From assembly GCA_016490735.1 (NCBI GenBank), contig JAEMWC010000747.1, positions 151,001-215,000 of the forward strand: a stretch of DNA of 64,000 nucleotides, given 5' to 3'. Under the pieces are notes generated by a model. That model was not told the DNA's origin. It saw only the letters and a program-made list of their open reading frames with translations, and made no database searches. Shown piece after piece: positions 32,910 to 45,841 of the stretch (position 1 is its first letter; each line of letters starts with the position of its first letter). A program made the position numbers and the translations under genes. The stretch is from Pachyseris speciosa. Lineage: Eukaryota > Cnidaria > Anthozoa > Scleractinia > Pachyseridae.

Positions 32910-34925
32910 TGGAGGGAGTTGGGGGAGTGGGGAGAAAGACGTTCCCTCATGTCAGGAACTTGTTGAAAACGAGACAAATATCTCCGATAAGCAAAGCATT
33001 GCTGAGATACTTAACTCGTTTTTTGTCGATCAACCGAAGAAACTGGTTGCAGCGCTTGAGCTTGGCTCGTTGAACGTCATCTCAACGACGACTACTATCA
33101 GACAAGGCATCGGTGCATTTGACCTCCCAAGAATAACTCAGAAGAGGGTTGTAGAGTTGCTGTTATCTATTCCAACCCATAAGGCCACCGGAGACGACGG
33201 CATCAGTGCCAAAATACTTAGAATTGCTGATCCAGCAATTGCACCATCGCTGACGAAGTTATTGAATTACTGCCTGTCTGCACAGACTTTCCCCTACCAT
33301 CTGGAAGATCGCAAAAGTCACCCCTGTTTTTAAAGGAAACGGCAGTAGGAATGATAAGAACAACTATAGACCGATTTCTGTGCTCCCCATTCTTTCGAAA
33401 GTGCTGGAGAAACACATCTGCGATCATCTATGTAACGTCTTGAAGGAGAATGATTTGTTCCACCCTCTCCAGTCTGGGTTTAGAAAATCTCATTCCCCTG
33501 AAACTGCGCTTATCCGATTGGTAGACCAGTTACTGTTCAACCTTGACAATGATAAAGTCACTGGACTTGTTTTTATTGATTACAAGAAGGCGTTTGATCT
33601 GATCGACCATAAATTACTACTGTTAAAATTAAGGGCTCTTGGAGTGGATGAGAGCAGGTTACCCCTATTCCGTGACTATCTGAATGGTAGATGCCAGTAT
33701 GTGAACATAAACGGGTACCATTCTACTAAAAGGGCCATAACATCTGGAGTTCCACAGGGCAGCATCTTAGGACCAATTCTATTCCTTGTATTTATTAATG
33801 ACTTACCTACAACACCGCAGCACTCTGTGGCTGATATTTATGCCGACGACACAACTATTAGCTACTCCACCCATTATACGACGGCACCAAATGATATCTC
33901 GGACGGCCTTCAGACGGATATTGATGAAATCTTGAATTGGTCAGCAGACAACAAAATGATACTTAATGAAACCAGAACAAAATCTATGCAGTTGTTACTG
34001 GCAAACGGTTAGCCAAGAAAGTGGAACAGTCCACTCTGCAGTTACACGTAAATTCTACTGAACTTGAACAAGTGAGCTCGCATAAACTATTAGGAGTCAA
34101 GATTGACAGCCAGCTTACATTTGACCAACATGTTGAAAAACTATGCACGAAGCTATCGCAGAGAATTGCCGTGTTGCGGAAAATAAGGCGCTTCCTGCCG
34201 CTAGACCAACGGAAACTCTACTATAATGCTATGATCAAGCAGACGATGCTATATGCATCAACCGTATGGACATCTTGTTCTGTCGAGAATATACAGAAAG
34301 TTTTTAAACTTCAGAAACGCGCGGCACGTGCAATTCTCGGGGCCGATACGAAAGCGTATAGCGTACAACTGTTTAGAAAATTGGATTGGGTTCCATTTTT
34401 TCACGAGGCCAAAGTGAATAGGTTATTAATGGTATACAAACGACTGTCTGGGGACTGTCCATCTTATATGTCTCAGATGCTGACGAGAAACGCTGATGTC
34501 AATGAAAGACCAAGCAGACATGGACTATTAAACTTTGTCTGTCCCCGATTAAAACGGGAGTCAGAGGGAGGAAGGTCTTTCACAGTATCGACCACACGCC
34601 TCTGAAATATGATACGAAGTAATATTAGAAGCAAACCAAGTTTGGCAAGTTTTAAGAAGACCATGATTGATTATTTTAAGGACAGCTACAAACACTTAGA
34701 TCGTTTTATCCCCTAGTTTAATTGTGCTCCATTTTTTCATAGCGTATTTTAATTGAATTTTTATTATTCTAGTTTCTTGATTTTACCCAATATTTTTGTT
34801 CCTTTGTATTATATATTGAGGGCCACTGGTTTTTCAGTTTTTTACTGTCACGTGTCTACCCTCATTAAATAAAGTTGATTATTATTATTAGTAGAGTAGT
34901 ATTATTATTAATATTATTATTATTA
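32910..34925 (+). pseudogene. CR1-like LINE, 5'-truncated, two frameshifts
   Basis: The first frame (to about 33333) has the pre-RT region ending IPTHKATGDDGISAKILR. A +1 shift near 33294 leads into a 210-residue frame (33380-34012) with QSGFR (31-35), FIDYKKAFD (65-73; catalytic Asp), SGVPQGS (122-128) and YADD (154-157). A further frameshift near 33995 and a TAG separate the post-RT region (34021-34605), which includes LQKRAARAILG. The remaining tail runs through SFKKTMIDYFK to 34715. The 3' UTR ends AATAAAGTTGATTATTATTA with a (TTA)n tail. The endonuclease domain is missing. Confidence 0.9.
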
Positions 34926-34944
34926 CTAGGCTGGCTTTCCAGGG

Positions 34945-36968
34945 ATATGCTTGGGATTAGAAGGGTGTAGTAGGGTTTACAAGGGTGTTTAAGGTTTTAC
35001 ATAACTAAAATGAGGTTTAAAAGGGTGTTACGGTTTTTAGAGTGTACAGGGGTTTACTAGGATATTTTGGAATTTACACAGGTATAACAGGGTTTACTAG
35101 AACATTTTAGGGGTTTACTGAAGGTTTTATAAGCATGACTAGGGTTTTCAAGGGTTTACAATGCTCTGCTAGGGTTCAATAGGGCAAACAACGGCTTACA
35201 AGGGCATAACGGGGTTTAGTAGGATATACTAGGGTTCAAAAAGGTGTGATGAGGTTTACTGGGGTGTGCTAAGGTTTACAGTAACGTTACTAGGGTACCC
35301 TAAGGTTTACTAGGGCTAGCAAGGATAAAATAAGGGTTTATTAAGGTTTATAAGGGTATACTAGGGTTTGCTAGGGTATACTAGAGTTTATAAGAGTATA
35401 TGAGGGTTTATAAGAGTATACTTGAGTTTATAGTGGTATACAGGGGTTTATAAGGGTATACTGGGGTTCATAGTGGTATACAGGGGTTTATAAGGGTATA
35501 TTAGGGTTTATAAGGGTATGCTGGGTTTTTCTAGGGTATACTAGGTTTCACAAGGGTATACTGGGGTTTACAACGGTATACTGGGGTTTATTAGGGTATA
35601 CTAGGGTTTATAAGGATATACAAGGGTTTATAAGGGTATACCAGGGTTTATAAGGGTATACCAGGGTTTATAGGGGTATAATAAAGTTTAAAAGGGTATA
35701 CTAGGGTTTATAAGGGTATGCCAGGGTTTATAAGGGTATACTAGGGTTTATAAGGGTTTACTAGGGTTTATAAGGGTATGCCAGGGTTTATAAGGGTATC
35801 CTAGGGTTTATAAGAGTATACAGGGTTTATAAGGGTATACTAGGGTTTATAAGGGTATACTAGGGTTTATAAGGGTATACCAGGGTTTATAGGGGTATAC
35901 CAGGGTTTATAAGGGTATACTAGGGTTTATAGGGGTATACCAGGGTTTATATGGGTATACCAGGGTTTACAAGGGTATACTAGAGTTTATAAGGGTATAC
36001 TAGGGTTTATAAGAGTATACAGGGTTTATAAGGGTTTACTAGGGTTTATAAGGGTATACTAGGGTTTATAAGAGTATACAGGGTTTATAAGGGTTTACTA
36101 GGGTTTATAAGGGTATACTAGGGTTTATAAGGGTATACCAGGGTTAATAAGGGTATACCAGGGTTTATAAGGGTAGACTAGGGTTTATAAGGGTATACCA
36201 GGGTTTATAAGGGTATACCAGGGTTTGTAAGGGTATACTAGGGTTTATAAGGATATACTAGGGTTTACAAGGGTATACCAGGATTTATAGGGGTATATTA
36301 GGGTTTATAAGAGTATACTAGAGTTTATAAGGGTATACTAGGGTTAATAAGGGTATACCAGGGTTTATAAGGGTATACCAGGGCTTATAGAGGTATACCA
36401 GGGTTTATAAGGGAATACTAGGGTTTATAGGGATATACTAGGGTTTGTAAGGGTATACAAGGGTTTATAGGGGTATACTAGAGTTTATAAGGGTATATCA
36501 GGGTTTATAAGGGTATACCAGGGTTTATATGGGTCTACCAGGGTTTACAAGGGTATACTAGAGTTTATAAGGGTAATTCCTAGGGTTTATAAGAGTATAC
36601 AGGGTTTATAAGGGTATACTAGGGTTTATAAGGGTATACCAGGGTTTATAGGGGTATACTAGGGTTTATAAGGGTATACCAGGGTTTATAGGGGTATACC
36701 AGGGTTTATAAGGGTATACCAGGGTTTATAGGGGTATACCAGGGTTTATAGGGGTATACTAGGGTTTAAAGGGGTATACTAGGGTTTATAGGGGTGTACC
36801 AGGGTTTATAGGGTATACTTGGGTTTAAAGGGGTATACTAGGGTTTATAGGGGTATACCAGGGTTTATAAGGGTATACTAGGGTTTATAGGGGTATACCA
36901 GGGTTTATAAGGGTATACCAGGGTTTATAGGGGTATACCAGGGTTTATAGGGGTATACTAGGGTTTAT
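34945..36968 (-). repeat. 20-bp minisatellite, right arm of structure A (inner part)
   Basis: The unit AGGGTTTATAAGGGTATACT is the exact complement of the left-arm unit. The first 400 bp are badly degenerate, then the array is regular. It is interrupted at 36968 by a family R insertion and resumes at 41047. Short tandem sub-blocks (TATACAGGGTTTATAAGGGT) recur around 36010-36090. Confidence 0.95.
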
Positions 36969-36985
36969 AGCGGAGCACCATACCT

Positions 36986-37017
<32 letters not shown>

Positions 37018-37079
37018 AAAATGGCTAGCGGTATTGCTCGTGGGCCCGTACGCACGACGACGACGACGACGACGGAGTC

Positions 37080-37110
<31 letters not shown>

Positions 37111-40100
37111 CATAATAATCCAACATGGCGGCCATACTCCACCTGGCCCAGCTGACCAGCTACTTTACGGCGTACATCTTTGATACTGGACATCCATCTT
37201 ATAGCCAATTGACACCTGTCAAAACAAGGTATCCGCTGACCAGTGTAACGTGACCATATCGCGGGCTCAAGTAAAGACCTCATCGAGGTCAGCTGTTTTT
37301 TTGAAGTTGACCGCTGACCAGGTACTTGCTTACGATTGGATCGCAGGCTCAAGCCAAGTGTGGGACACCCAAACCAAATCGAGGCCGTTAAAATTTTTCG
37401 CGCGCTTTCTGCGGCTGGTAATTTCACATTCAGTTGGTTTCTTTATTTTGAGCAAAACAACTTCATCTTCTTCGATCGAAGTTTGTCTTTCGCGTAAAAA
37501 GCATAAAGATCAAGAACTTGTCAAAAGATACTCCGGAAGGTGAATTTTCAAGTGATGAAAGGAAGGACGGAAGATTTTTCTCAGCGGGAAAAGCTTCAAA
37601 GATTGTGCGGTTGAAAACAGTATAATTCAACGCTTCAAGGGCTTTCATTTCACCGCGGCATCTTGCATCTCACCAAGAAAAGTCACTTAACAGTTCACCG
37701 GTATTAATGGGAAGAATGAGTAGCTCAAACTCTGTGGAAGAAGCTCTTTCTTTGGACAAACCATTCGCTATTTTTGCGGATGCTTGTTTTTACTTTACTG
37801 AAGCTTACGCATTTTCAAGTGGTAGAAACCTCTACAACACAGGACAGTGAGGTAAATGAAATAAATAGAAGCTTAACATTTGGTTTAATCGTTGTTACTT
37901 TTGTTCAGGAATGAAACTTGTATTTTTCTCTCGAATGGATATAAATAAAAATCATCTGTACTCGTTTTGGACGCAAAGAAGTAGTTGACTTGTTTGTTTG
38001 TTTTGTTACGTTGTTTTCTTTGCAAGCGAACGAGTGTTTTTACTCGGCTTGGCTGACTGTTTTTCGACCTTGGTTCCTCACAGTAGCGTTAAGAAACTTT
38101 TGCCCTTATCTTATCAACACGTAATCGCAATGAGTCCTCGTAAAATTAAGCATTAAAGGGGGAGACTCGAGCTCGAGTAAAAATAAAAAATCCGATCAAA
38201 TGCATGTGCATGTGCACTTCTCAAAATCTGACATTAAGTTGTCAAAATGCTGCCAAAACAGTCAAAACCCAGCGCGCTTCACTTCGTCAAGTCTTTAAGA
38301 GATCTTCGTCGAAAGCAGCCTGTAAACAACAATTAAGTTTCGCCGTCTTTAAACATGTCGTTTGTTTGAACCGGTAAGAATCAGCGTTTGGATGTTAAAA
38401 ACAGCGAAATGGGTTGACTGGCTGGCTGGTTTTGATAAATTTTAAAGTGGACGGGTCTGCGAGAGAAATGCTCGTTTGGTTTGGCAAGCGCTTTCTTCAT
38501 TATCTGGATGATGTTTTGCCACTGAGAATCATTAATTGAAGAAGGTTCTTCGGAAGACATGGGAAGTAACAGTAAAACCATCAAAGCACTTAAGTGTTTT
38601 GTGTAAGCCAAGGAAAGATTTTGTGGGAAATGGCTCTATTATTCAGCTCTGTCGCATTCCGAGTGATTGCTGTCTCAGTGATTCCTGTTGACTGCTCTAA
38701 ACGATCAGGTACCGACCTCTTTTTTGTCTTTTCTACGGATATTTATGTCAAATCTGCTAAGGAAATTTTCTAGCTTAATACAAGATAGTTTTGTTACCTG
38801 TCCAATTTCTGCACCTTCTCCAAGAATCTTCGAAGAAATATTATTCATATTGTGCTTTGTTTCCTTGTAATAAGTCTTATGTTTGTTGTTATATTGTTTC
38901 TGAACCGCGGTCAATTCCTGTTGACTGCTGTAAACGAAGAGTTTGTACCCTTTATTTTTTTTTCTAGGGGCATTTATGTCAAAATAAATACCGATTTTCC
39001 TAGCTTTATCATTACAAGCTATTTTAATTACTAGCTAGTCTTGTTTAATTTCTCCACCTTCTCCTTCTTCGAGCAAACACTCGCCGGCATCGTACTTTGT
39101 TCGCTTGCAGTGTTTTTGTTTTGTTTTGTTTTGTTTTTGATCCGCTTTGAATCCCTTTACGCTTTCAGATCAAAGTAGTTAGACTCAAGAATGTCCGTCT
39201 TTTTTTTTTCTTTTTTGCAAACGTTTACTATCGAAAACTCTTCGTTTTCCCTGCTGCTGCTCAATTGTTTTGGACACAAATTAAACTGGCCCAAATAAAC
39301 TCTTGCGAAGTTGCTCGGTGAGAGTGTGCAGCTCCGATTCTAGGCTTGGCATGGCTATATATATATATGGCCTTCAGCTTTTCTTTTTTTAATCGCTACA
39401 TAACAGACTGGAATGGTGTTCCATCGAACATCATGCATGCACCTTCTTTAAGCAGTCTTAAGTCCTATCTATTACATTATTAGTGTCAATTTTAAATCAG
39501 ATGTAGCTTGTGAGTGACAAGTATGTAATTTAATTAGGTTTGCTTTGGATTACTTCATGATTTTTAGTCTCAATCTCAAATCAGGGGTGACTTGTAAGCG
39601 AGATAAGTATTTGATTTAATTTGATTAGGTTAGCTTTGGGCCACGTTTAAATTTCACCTCTTAGTTTTTAGAATGTGTAATATTAGATAATATTCTTTGT
39701 ATGGGAATTTAGTTTCTCCCCCAATTATTCTCCAGTCATGCACTTTTTTGTTTTGTATCAACTTAGTTGTATTCACATGACAAAGTATTATTAAACTTAA
39801 AACTTAAAATTAAACTTAAAGTAAGCTCTTTCTCATCAATGTACACATCCTTTGGACTTCCTCCTCCTGCATACAGTCTTTCAATTAATTTTATTAGTAG
39901 CTGGTCACACCAATCTTGTGGGATGTTTGGATGACATTTGGCATTAATGTTTAATGGAATCTCTGATGTTTGATGAAGTATGTTAAGATCAAGTTAAGAT
40001 GGCTAACGGATTTCCAGCACTTTTGCTTTGATGAATCACCTTGATAGTGGTATCAACCAAATGCTCAATATATTATTATCAAGTTGTTTGGTCTTGCACT

Positions 40101-41046
40101 TAACTGGCCAGAAGAGCAGCTGGATTTCTTTTTGAAAACACTGTAGGTGCATTGAGTGATGAGCTTAATGTTAGCAAGCAGTTTTTTTTGTGATAGTAAG
40201 GTCAAGAAGTAATTGATCAAAATAGATATCTTGGTCTTAATTCATGGCATCTAAATATTTTTATTGATTTCCATGTATCTTTCTTTCATAATTTTTGTGA
40301 GGCATACATATATCCAGAGGATACACAATTTCCGATTTCTGACTGTCTCATGGGAGGCTGTGGATAATTGAAATTGCATTCATTATGATGTGATGATCTG
40401 AATCACTATATATCTGATGTGATACTGATTTCAAGGAGCAATCACCAGGCTTCTCCACCAATTTCTAGTGGCTCTAAACCATACCTAAGTAGCTAAGTAT
40501 GTAACTAAGTTGCCTACAGTTGAACGGGGAAACAGACCTGTCCTTAGGTATTGCTCTAAGATGTTAAGAAATGTTTTGTTTTAAAAATTTATAGATGAAA
40601 ACTAGCTTTGCAGGTTCTTTTTTACACAAGGTATTAAAGATTATTTTTTAAAAAACCTACCTCAATATTTTTATTTTGCTTTTTTAACATCTCCAAACTC
40701 AGTTTGGAAAGGAATTTTTATTACCTTACTCAATAGAACGCTTGTTTTTAGGAGGGGTGGGGGTCCAAATTCGTAAAAGGGGATTCATATCTGCTAGCAG
40801 TTCTGGACTAGGGGGTCCAAATCTGATCCACAAGCAGATCTGGACTGGAGGGTGCAAATCCACGTGGGGTCCAAATCCACTGTGCCACTGGCTCAGATCA
40901 CCTTTCCATACTATTTTCTACAGCATTGGGTCTGTAGCTTGAGTGAGGTCAGATGGGTGATATGACAAGCAGACTATATGTAAATGCCAGTAGAAAAAGA
41001 ATGCTTTTGGAGCTCCGCTTTTAGGCTTGGCTAAATATATATATTA
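36969..41046 (+). mobile_element. Family R element, full-length copy 2, inserted in the satellite
   Basis: Aligns with 7610-12158 throughout, without the MITE and without the 31-bp hairpin block at the left end. The satellite reads GGGTTTATAG up to its left end and TTAGGGGTATAC after its right end. Removing the element with one TAG (or TA) restores a normal satellite unit. This is direct evidence that it moved as a unit after the satellite existed. It carries the same LINE tail (near 39390-39480) and the same minus-strand frames (about 37110-37427 and 38381-38611). Confidence 0.8.
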
Positions 41047-41245
41047 GGGGTATACTAGGGTTTATAGGGGTATACCAGGGTTTATAGGGGTATACTAGGG
41101 TTTAAAGGGGTATACTAGGGTTTATAGGGGTATACTAGGGTTTAAAGGGGTATACCAGGGTTTATAGGGTATACTAGGGTTTATAGGGGTATACTAGGGT
41201 TAAAAGGGGTTTACTAGGGTTTATAAGGGTATACTAGGGTACTAA
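41047..41245 (-). repeat. 20-bp minisatellite, right arm of structure A (outer part)
   Basis: Continues the array of 34945-36968 for about ten units beyond the family R insertion. Confidence 0.95.
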
Positions 41246-41281
41246 GGATGTCTGGGTGACTATATGTGTGTTAACATGAAT
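41246..41281 (-). repeat. Outer end of inverted structure A, right
   Basis: Reverse complement of 26141-26176 with a few differences, placed directly outside the satellite as on the left. Confidence 0.8.
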
Positions 41282-41297
41282 TACTTGCCTCGTTATT

Positions 41298-41351
<54 letters not shown>

Positions 41352-41543
41352 ATAAACCTTTCTCGTTGTTCTGCAATACCTTACTATGTAGAAAATTGTG
41401 AAAATGTGCCTTTGTTTTCGCTAGAATCTTAAGCGGTTTTCGCCCAGTGCTTTATAGAAACGAGTGAAGTTATTTTCTCGGAAATACCTATTCGAGTTAA
41501 TCGATTTTGACCGTAGATTCTGAGGAACATGTGGATTTTGGCA

Positions 41544-41659
41544 AAGATCTCATGGATATACCCACCACGATTCCCCAACTACGTTCTACATATTAGAACA
41601 TTATATGAACGTGATACCATTCATTCGCTCTCGTTAGCCAACATGGGTATCAATACACA
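41544..41659 (+). repeat. Outer end of inverted structure B, left
   Basis: AAGATCTCATGGATATACCC and the following ~95 bp are repeated as the reverse complement at 54002-54111. Homology ends abruptly outside it. Confidence 0.85.
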
Positions 41660-44600
41660 TTCATTCGCCCACATCTACCTTCGTCTACATTCATTCACGC
41701 ACATTTCCCTTCATCTACCTTATTCCACATTTATTCGCCCACATTTACCTTCATCTACCTTATTCCACATTCATCCACCCATATCTACCTTCATCTCCCC
41801 TAATCCACATTCATTCGCCATCATTTCCCCTCATCTAACTTAACTTACATTCATTCACCCACATTTACCTTCATCTACCTTAATCCAGATTCATTCACCT
41901 GCATTTGCCCTCACCTACCTTAATCCACATTCATTCGGCAACATTTACCTTAACTTGCATTCATTCACCTTAATTTGCCTTCATCTACCTTAATCTGCAT
42001 TCATTCACCCAAATTCGCCTTCATCTACCTTAATCCACATTCATTCGCCCACATTTACCTTCATCTACCTTAATCCACATTCATTCTCCCGAATTTGCCC
42101 TCATCTACCTAAATCCACATTCATTCACCAACATTTACCTTAACTTGCATTCATTCACCCTAATTCGCCTTCATCTACCTTAATCTGCATTCATCCACTT
42201 AAATTTGCCTTCATCTACCTTCATCTGCATTCATTCACCCAAATTTGCCTTCATCTACCTTAATCCACATTCATTTACGCACATTTGCCTTCATCTACCT
42301 TAATCCACATTCATTTGCCCACATTTACCTTCATCTACCTTAATCCACATTCATTCACCCTAATTTGCCTTCATCTACCTTAATCTGCATTCATCCACTT
42401 AAATTTGCCTTCATCTACCTTCATCTGCATTCGTTCACCCAAATTTGCCTTCATCTACCTTAATCCACATTCATTTGCCCACATTTACCTTCATCTACCT
42501 TAATCCACATTCATCCACCCGCGTCTACCCTCATCTCCCCTAATCCACATTCATTCACCCTCATTTCCCCTCATCTACCTTATTCCACATTCATTCATCC
42601 ACATTTACCTTCATCTACCTTAATCCAGATTCATTCACCTGCATTTGCCCTCACCTACCTTAATCCACATTCATTCGGCAACATTTACCTTAACTTGCAT
42701 TCATTCACCTTAATTTGCCTTCATCTACCTTAATCTGCATTCATTCACCCAAATTTGCCTTCATCTACCTTAATCCACATTCATTCGCCCACATTTACCT
42801 TCATCTACCTTAATCCACATTCATTCTCCCGAATTTGCCCTCATCTACCTTAATCCACATTCATTCACCAACATTTACCTTAACTTGCATTCATTCACCC
42901 TAATTCGCCTTCATCTACCTTAATCTGCATTCATCCACTTAAATTTGCCTTCATCTACCTTCATCTGCATTCATTCACCCAAATTTGCCTTCATCTACCT
43001 TAATCCACATTCATTTACGCACATTTGCCTTCATCTACCTTAATCCACATTCATTTGCCCACATTTACCTTCATCTACCTTAATCCACATTCATTCACCC
43101 TAATTTGCCTTCATCTACCTTAATCTGCATTCATCCACTTAAATTTGCCTTCATCTACCTTCATCTGCATTCGTTCACCCAAATTTGCCTTCATCTACCT
43201 TAATCCACATTCATTTGCCCACATTTACCTTCATCTACCTTAATCCACATTCATCCACCCGCGTCTACCCTCATCTCCCCTAATCCACATTCATTCACCC
43301 TCATTTCCCCTCATCTAACTTAACTCACATTCATTCGCCCACTTCCACCTTCATTTCCCTTAATCCACATTCATTCGCCCTCATTTCCCCTCATCTACCT
43401 TATTCCACATTCATTCATCCACATTTACCCTCATCTACCTTAATCCAGATTCATGCACCCGCATTTGCCCTCACCTACCTTAATCCACATTCATTCACCA
43501 ACATCTACCTTAACTTGCCTTCATCTACCTTAACTTGCATTCATTCACCTTAATAATGCCTTCATCTACCTTAATCTGCATTCATTCACCCAAATTTGCC
43601 TTCATCTACCTTAATCCACATTGATTCACCCACATTTGCCTTCATGTACCTTATTCCACATTCATTCGCCCACATTTACCTTCATCTACCTTAATCCACA
43701 TTCATTCACTCGAATTTGCCCTCATCTACCTTAATCCACATTCATTCACCAACATTAAGCTTAACTTGCATTCATTCACCCTAATTTGTCTTCATCTACC
43801 TTCATCCGCATTCATTCACCCAAATTTCCCTTCATCTACGTTAATCCACATTCATTTACCCACATTTGCCTTCATCTACCTTAATCCACATTCATTTACC
43901 TACATTTGCCTTCATCTACCTTATTCCACATTCATTCGCCCACATTTACCTTCATCTACCTTAATCCACATTCATTCACCCTCATTTCCCCTCATCTAAA
44001 TTAACTCACATTCATTCGCCCACATCCACCTTCATTTCCCTTAATCCACATTCATTCACCCAAATTTGCCCTCATCTACCTTAATCCACATTCATTCACC
44101 AACATTTAGCTTAACTTGCATTCATTCACCCTAATTTGCCTTCATCTACCTTCATCTGTATTCATTCACCCAAATTTGCCTTCATCTACCTTAATCCACA
44201 TTCATTCACCCAAATTTGCCTTCATCTACCTTAATCCACATTCATTTACCCACATTTGCCTTCATCTACCTTATTCCACATTCATTCGTCCACATTTACC
44301 TTCATCTACCTTAATCCACATTCATCCACCCACGTCTACCTTGATCTCTCCTAATCCACATTCATTCACCCTCATTTCCCCTCATCTAACTTAACTCACA
44401 TTCATTCACCCACATCTTCCTTCATCTCCCTTAATCCACATTCATTCGCCCTCATTTCCCGTCATCTACCTTATTCCACATTCATTCATCCACATTTTCC
44501 TTCATCTACCTTAATCCAGATTCAATCACCCGCATTTGCCCTCACCTACCTTAATCCACATTCATTCACCAACATTTACCTTAACTTGCATTCATTCACC

Positions 44601-45835
44601 TTAATTTGCCTTCATCTACCTTAATCTGCATTCATTCACCCAACTTTACCTTCATTTACCTTAATCCACATTGATTCACCCACATTTGCCTTCATCTACC
44701 TTATTCCACATTCATTTACCTACATTTGCCTTCATCTACCTTATTCCACATTCATTCGCCCTCATTTCCCCTCATCTAAATTAACTCACATTCATTCGCC
44801 CACATCCACCTTCATTTCCCTTAATCCACATTCATTCACCCAAATTTGCCCTCATCTACCTTAATCCACATTCATTCACCAACATTTAGCTTAACTTGCA
44901 TTCATTCACCCTAATTTGCCTTCATCTACCTTAATCTGCATTCATCCACTTAAATTTGCCTTCATCTACCTTCATCTGCATTCATTCACCCAAATTTGCC
45001 TTCATCTACCTTAATCCACATTCATTTACGCACATTTGCCTTCATCTACCTTATTCCACATTCATTCACCCACATTTACCTTCATCTACCTTAATCTACA
45101 TTCATCCACCCACGTCTACCTTCATCTCCCTTAATCCACACTCATGCACCCTCATCTGTCCTCAGTTAACTTAATCCACATTCATTCATCCACATTTGGC
45201 TTCATCTGCCTAATATTCCACATTCATTCACCCACATGTACCTTCATCTACCTTAATTCACATTCATTCACCCACATTTGCCTTCATGACTACCTTATCC
45301 CACACTCATTCGCTCACATCTACCTTCATCTACCTTAATCCACATTCATTCACCCACATTTGCCTTCATCTACCTTATTCCACACTCATTCGCTCACATC
45401 TACCTTCATCTACCTTAATGCACATTCATTCACACACATCTACCTTCATCTACCTTAATGCACATTCATTCACCCACATCTACCTTCATCTACCTTAATG
45501 CACATTCATTCACGCACATTTGCCATCAGCTACCTTCTTCCACATTCATTCGCTCACATCTACCTTCATCTACCTTAATCCACATTCATTCATGCACATT
45601 TGCCATCAGCTACCAGTTCATCTACCTTAATGCACATTCATTCACACACATCTACCTTCATCTACCTTAATGCACATTCATTCACCTGCATTTGCCATCA
45701 GCTACCTTCTTCCACATTCATTTGCCCACATTTGCCTTCATCTACCTTAATGCACATTCATTCACCCACATCTACCTTAATCCACATTCATTCATCCATG
45801 TTTGCCGTCAGCTACCTTCTTCCACATGGCATATT
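41660..45835 (+). repeat. 40-bp minisatellite, left arm of structure B
   Basis: About 104 units of 40 bp, each TCATTCACCCACATTTACCT followed by TCATCTACCTTAATCCACAT, with many point variants and some 20-bp half units. A higher-order repeat of 740 bp is visible: about 41861-42600 and 42601-43340 are near-identical, and looser echoes follow. Because 40 is not a multiple of 3 but 120 is, the array produces long His/Ser/Pro-rich frames that are artefacts. Confidence 0.95.
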
Positions 45836-45841
45836 TTGTGC

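Noticed and set aside
26177..36968. Interstitial telomere array
   Set aside because: The CCCTA/TAGGG strings are embedded in a 20-bp unit with TATAC. There is no run of TTAGGG, so this is a minisatellite and not telomeric DNA.
41660..43300. CRISPR-like array
   Set aside because: Regularly spaced repeats without unique spacers, in a eukaryotic context. All units are variants of one tandem repeat.
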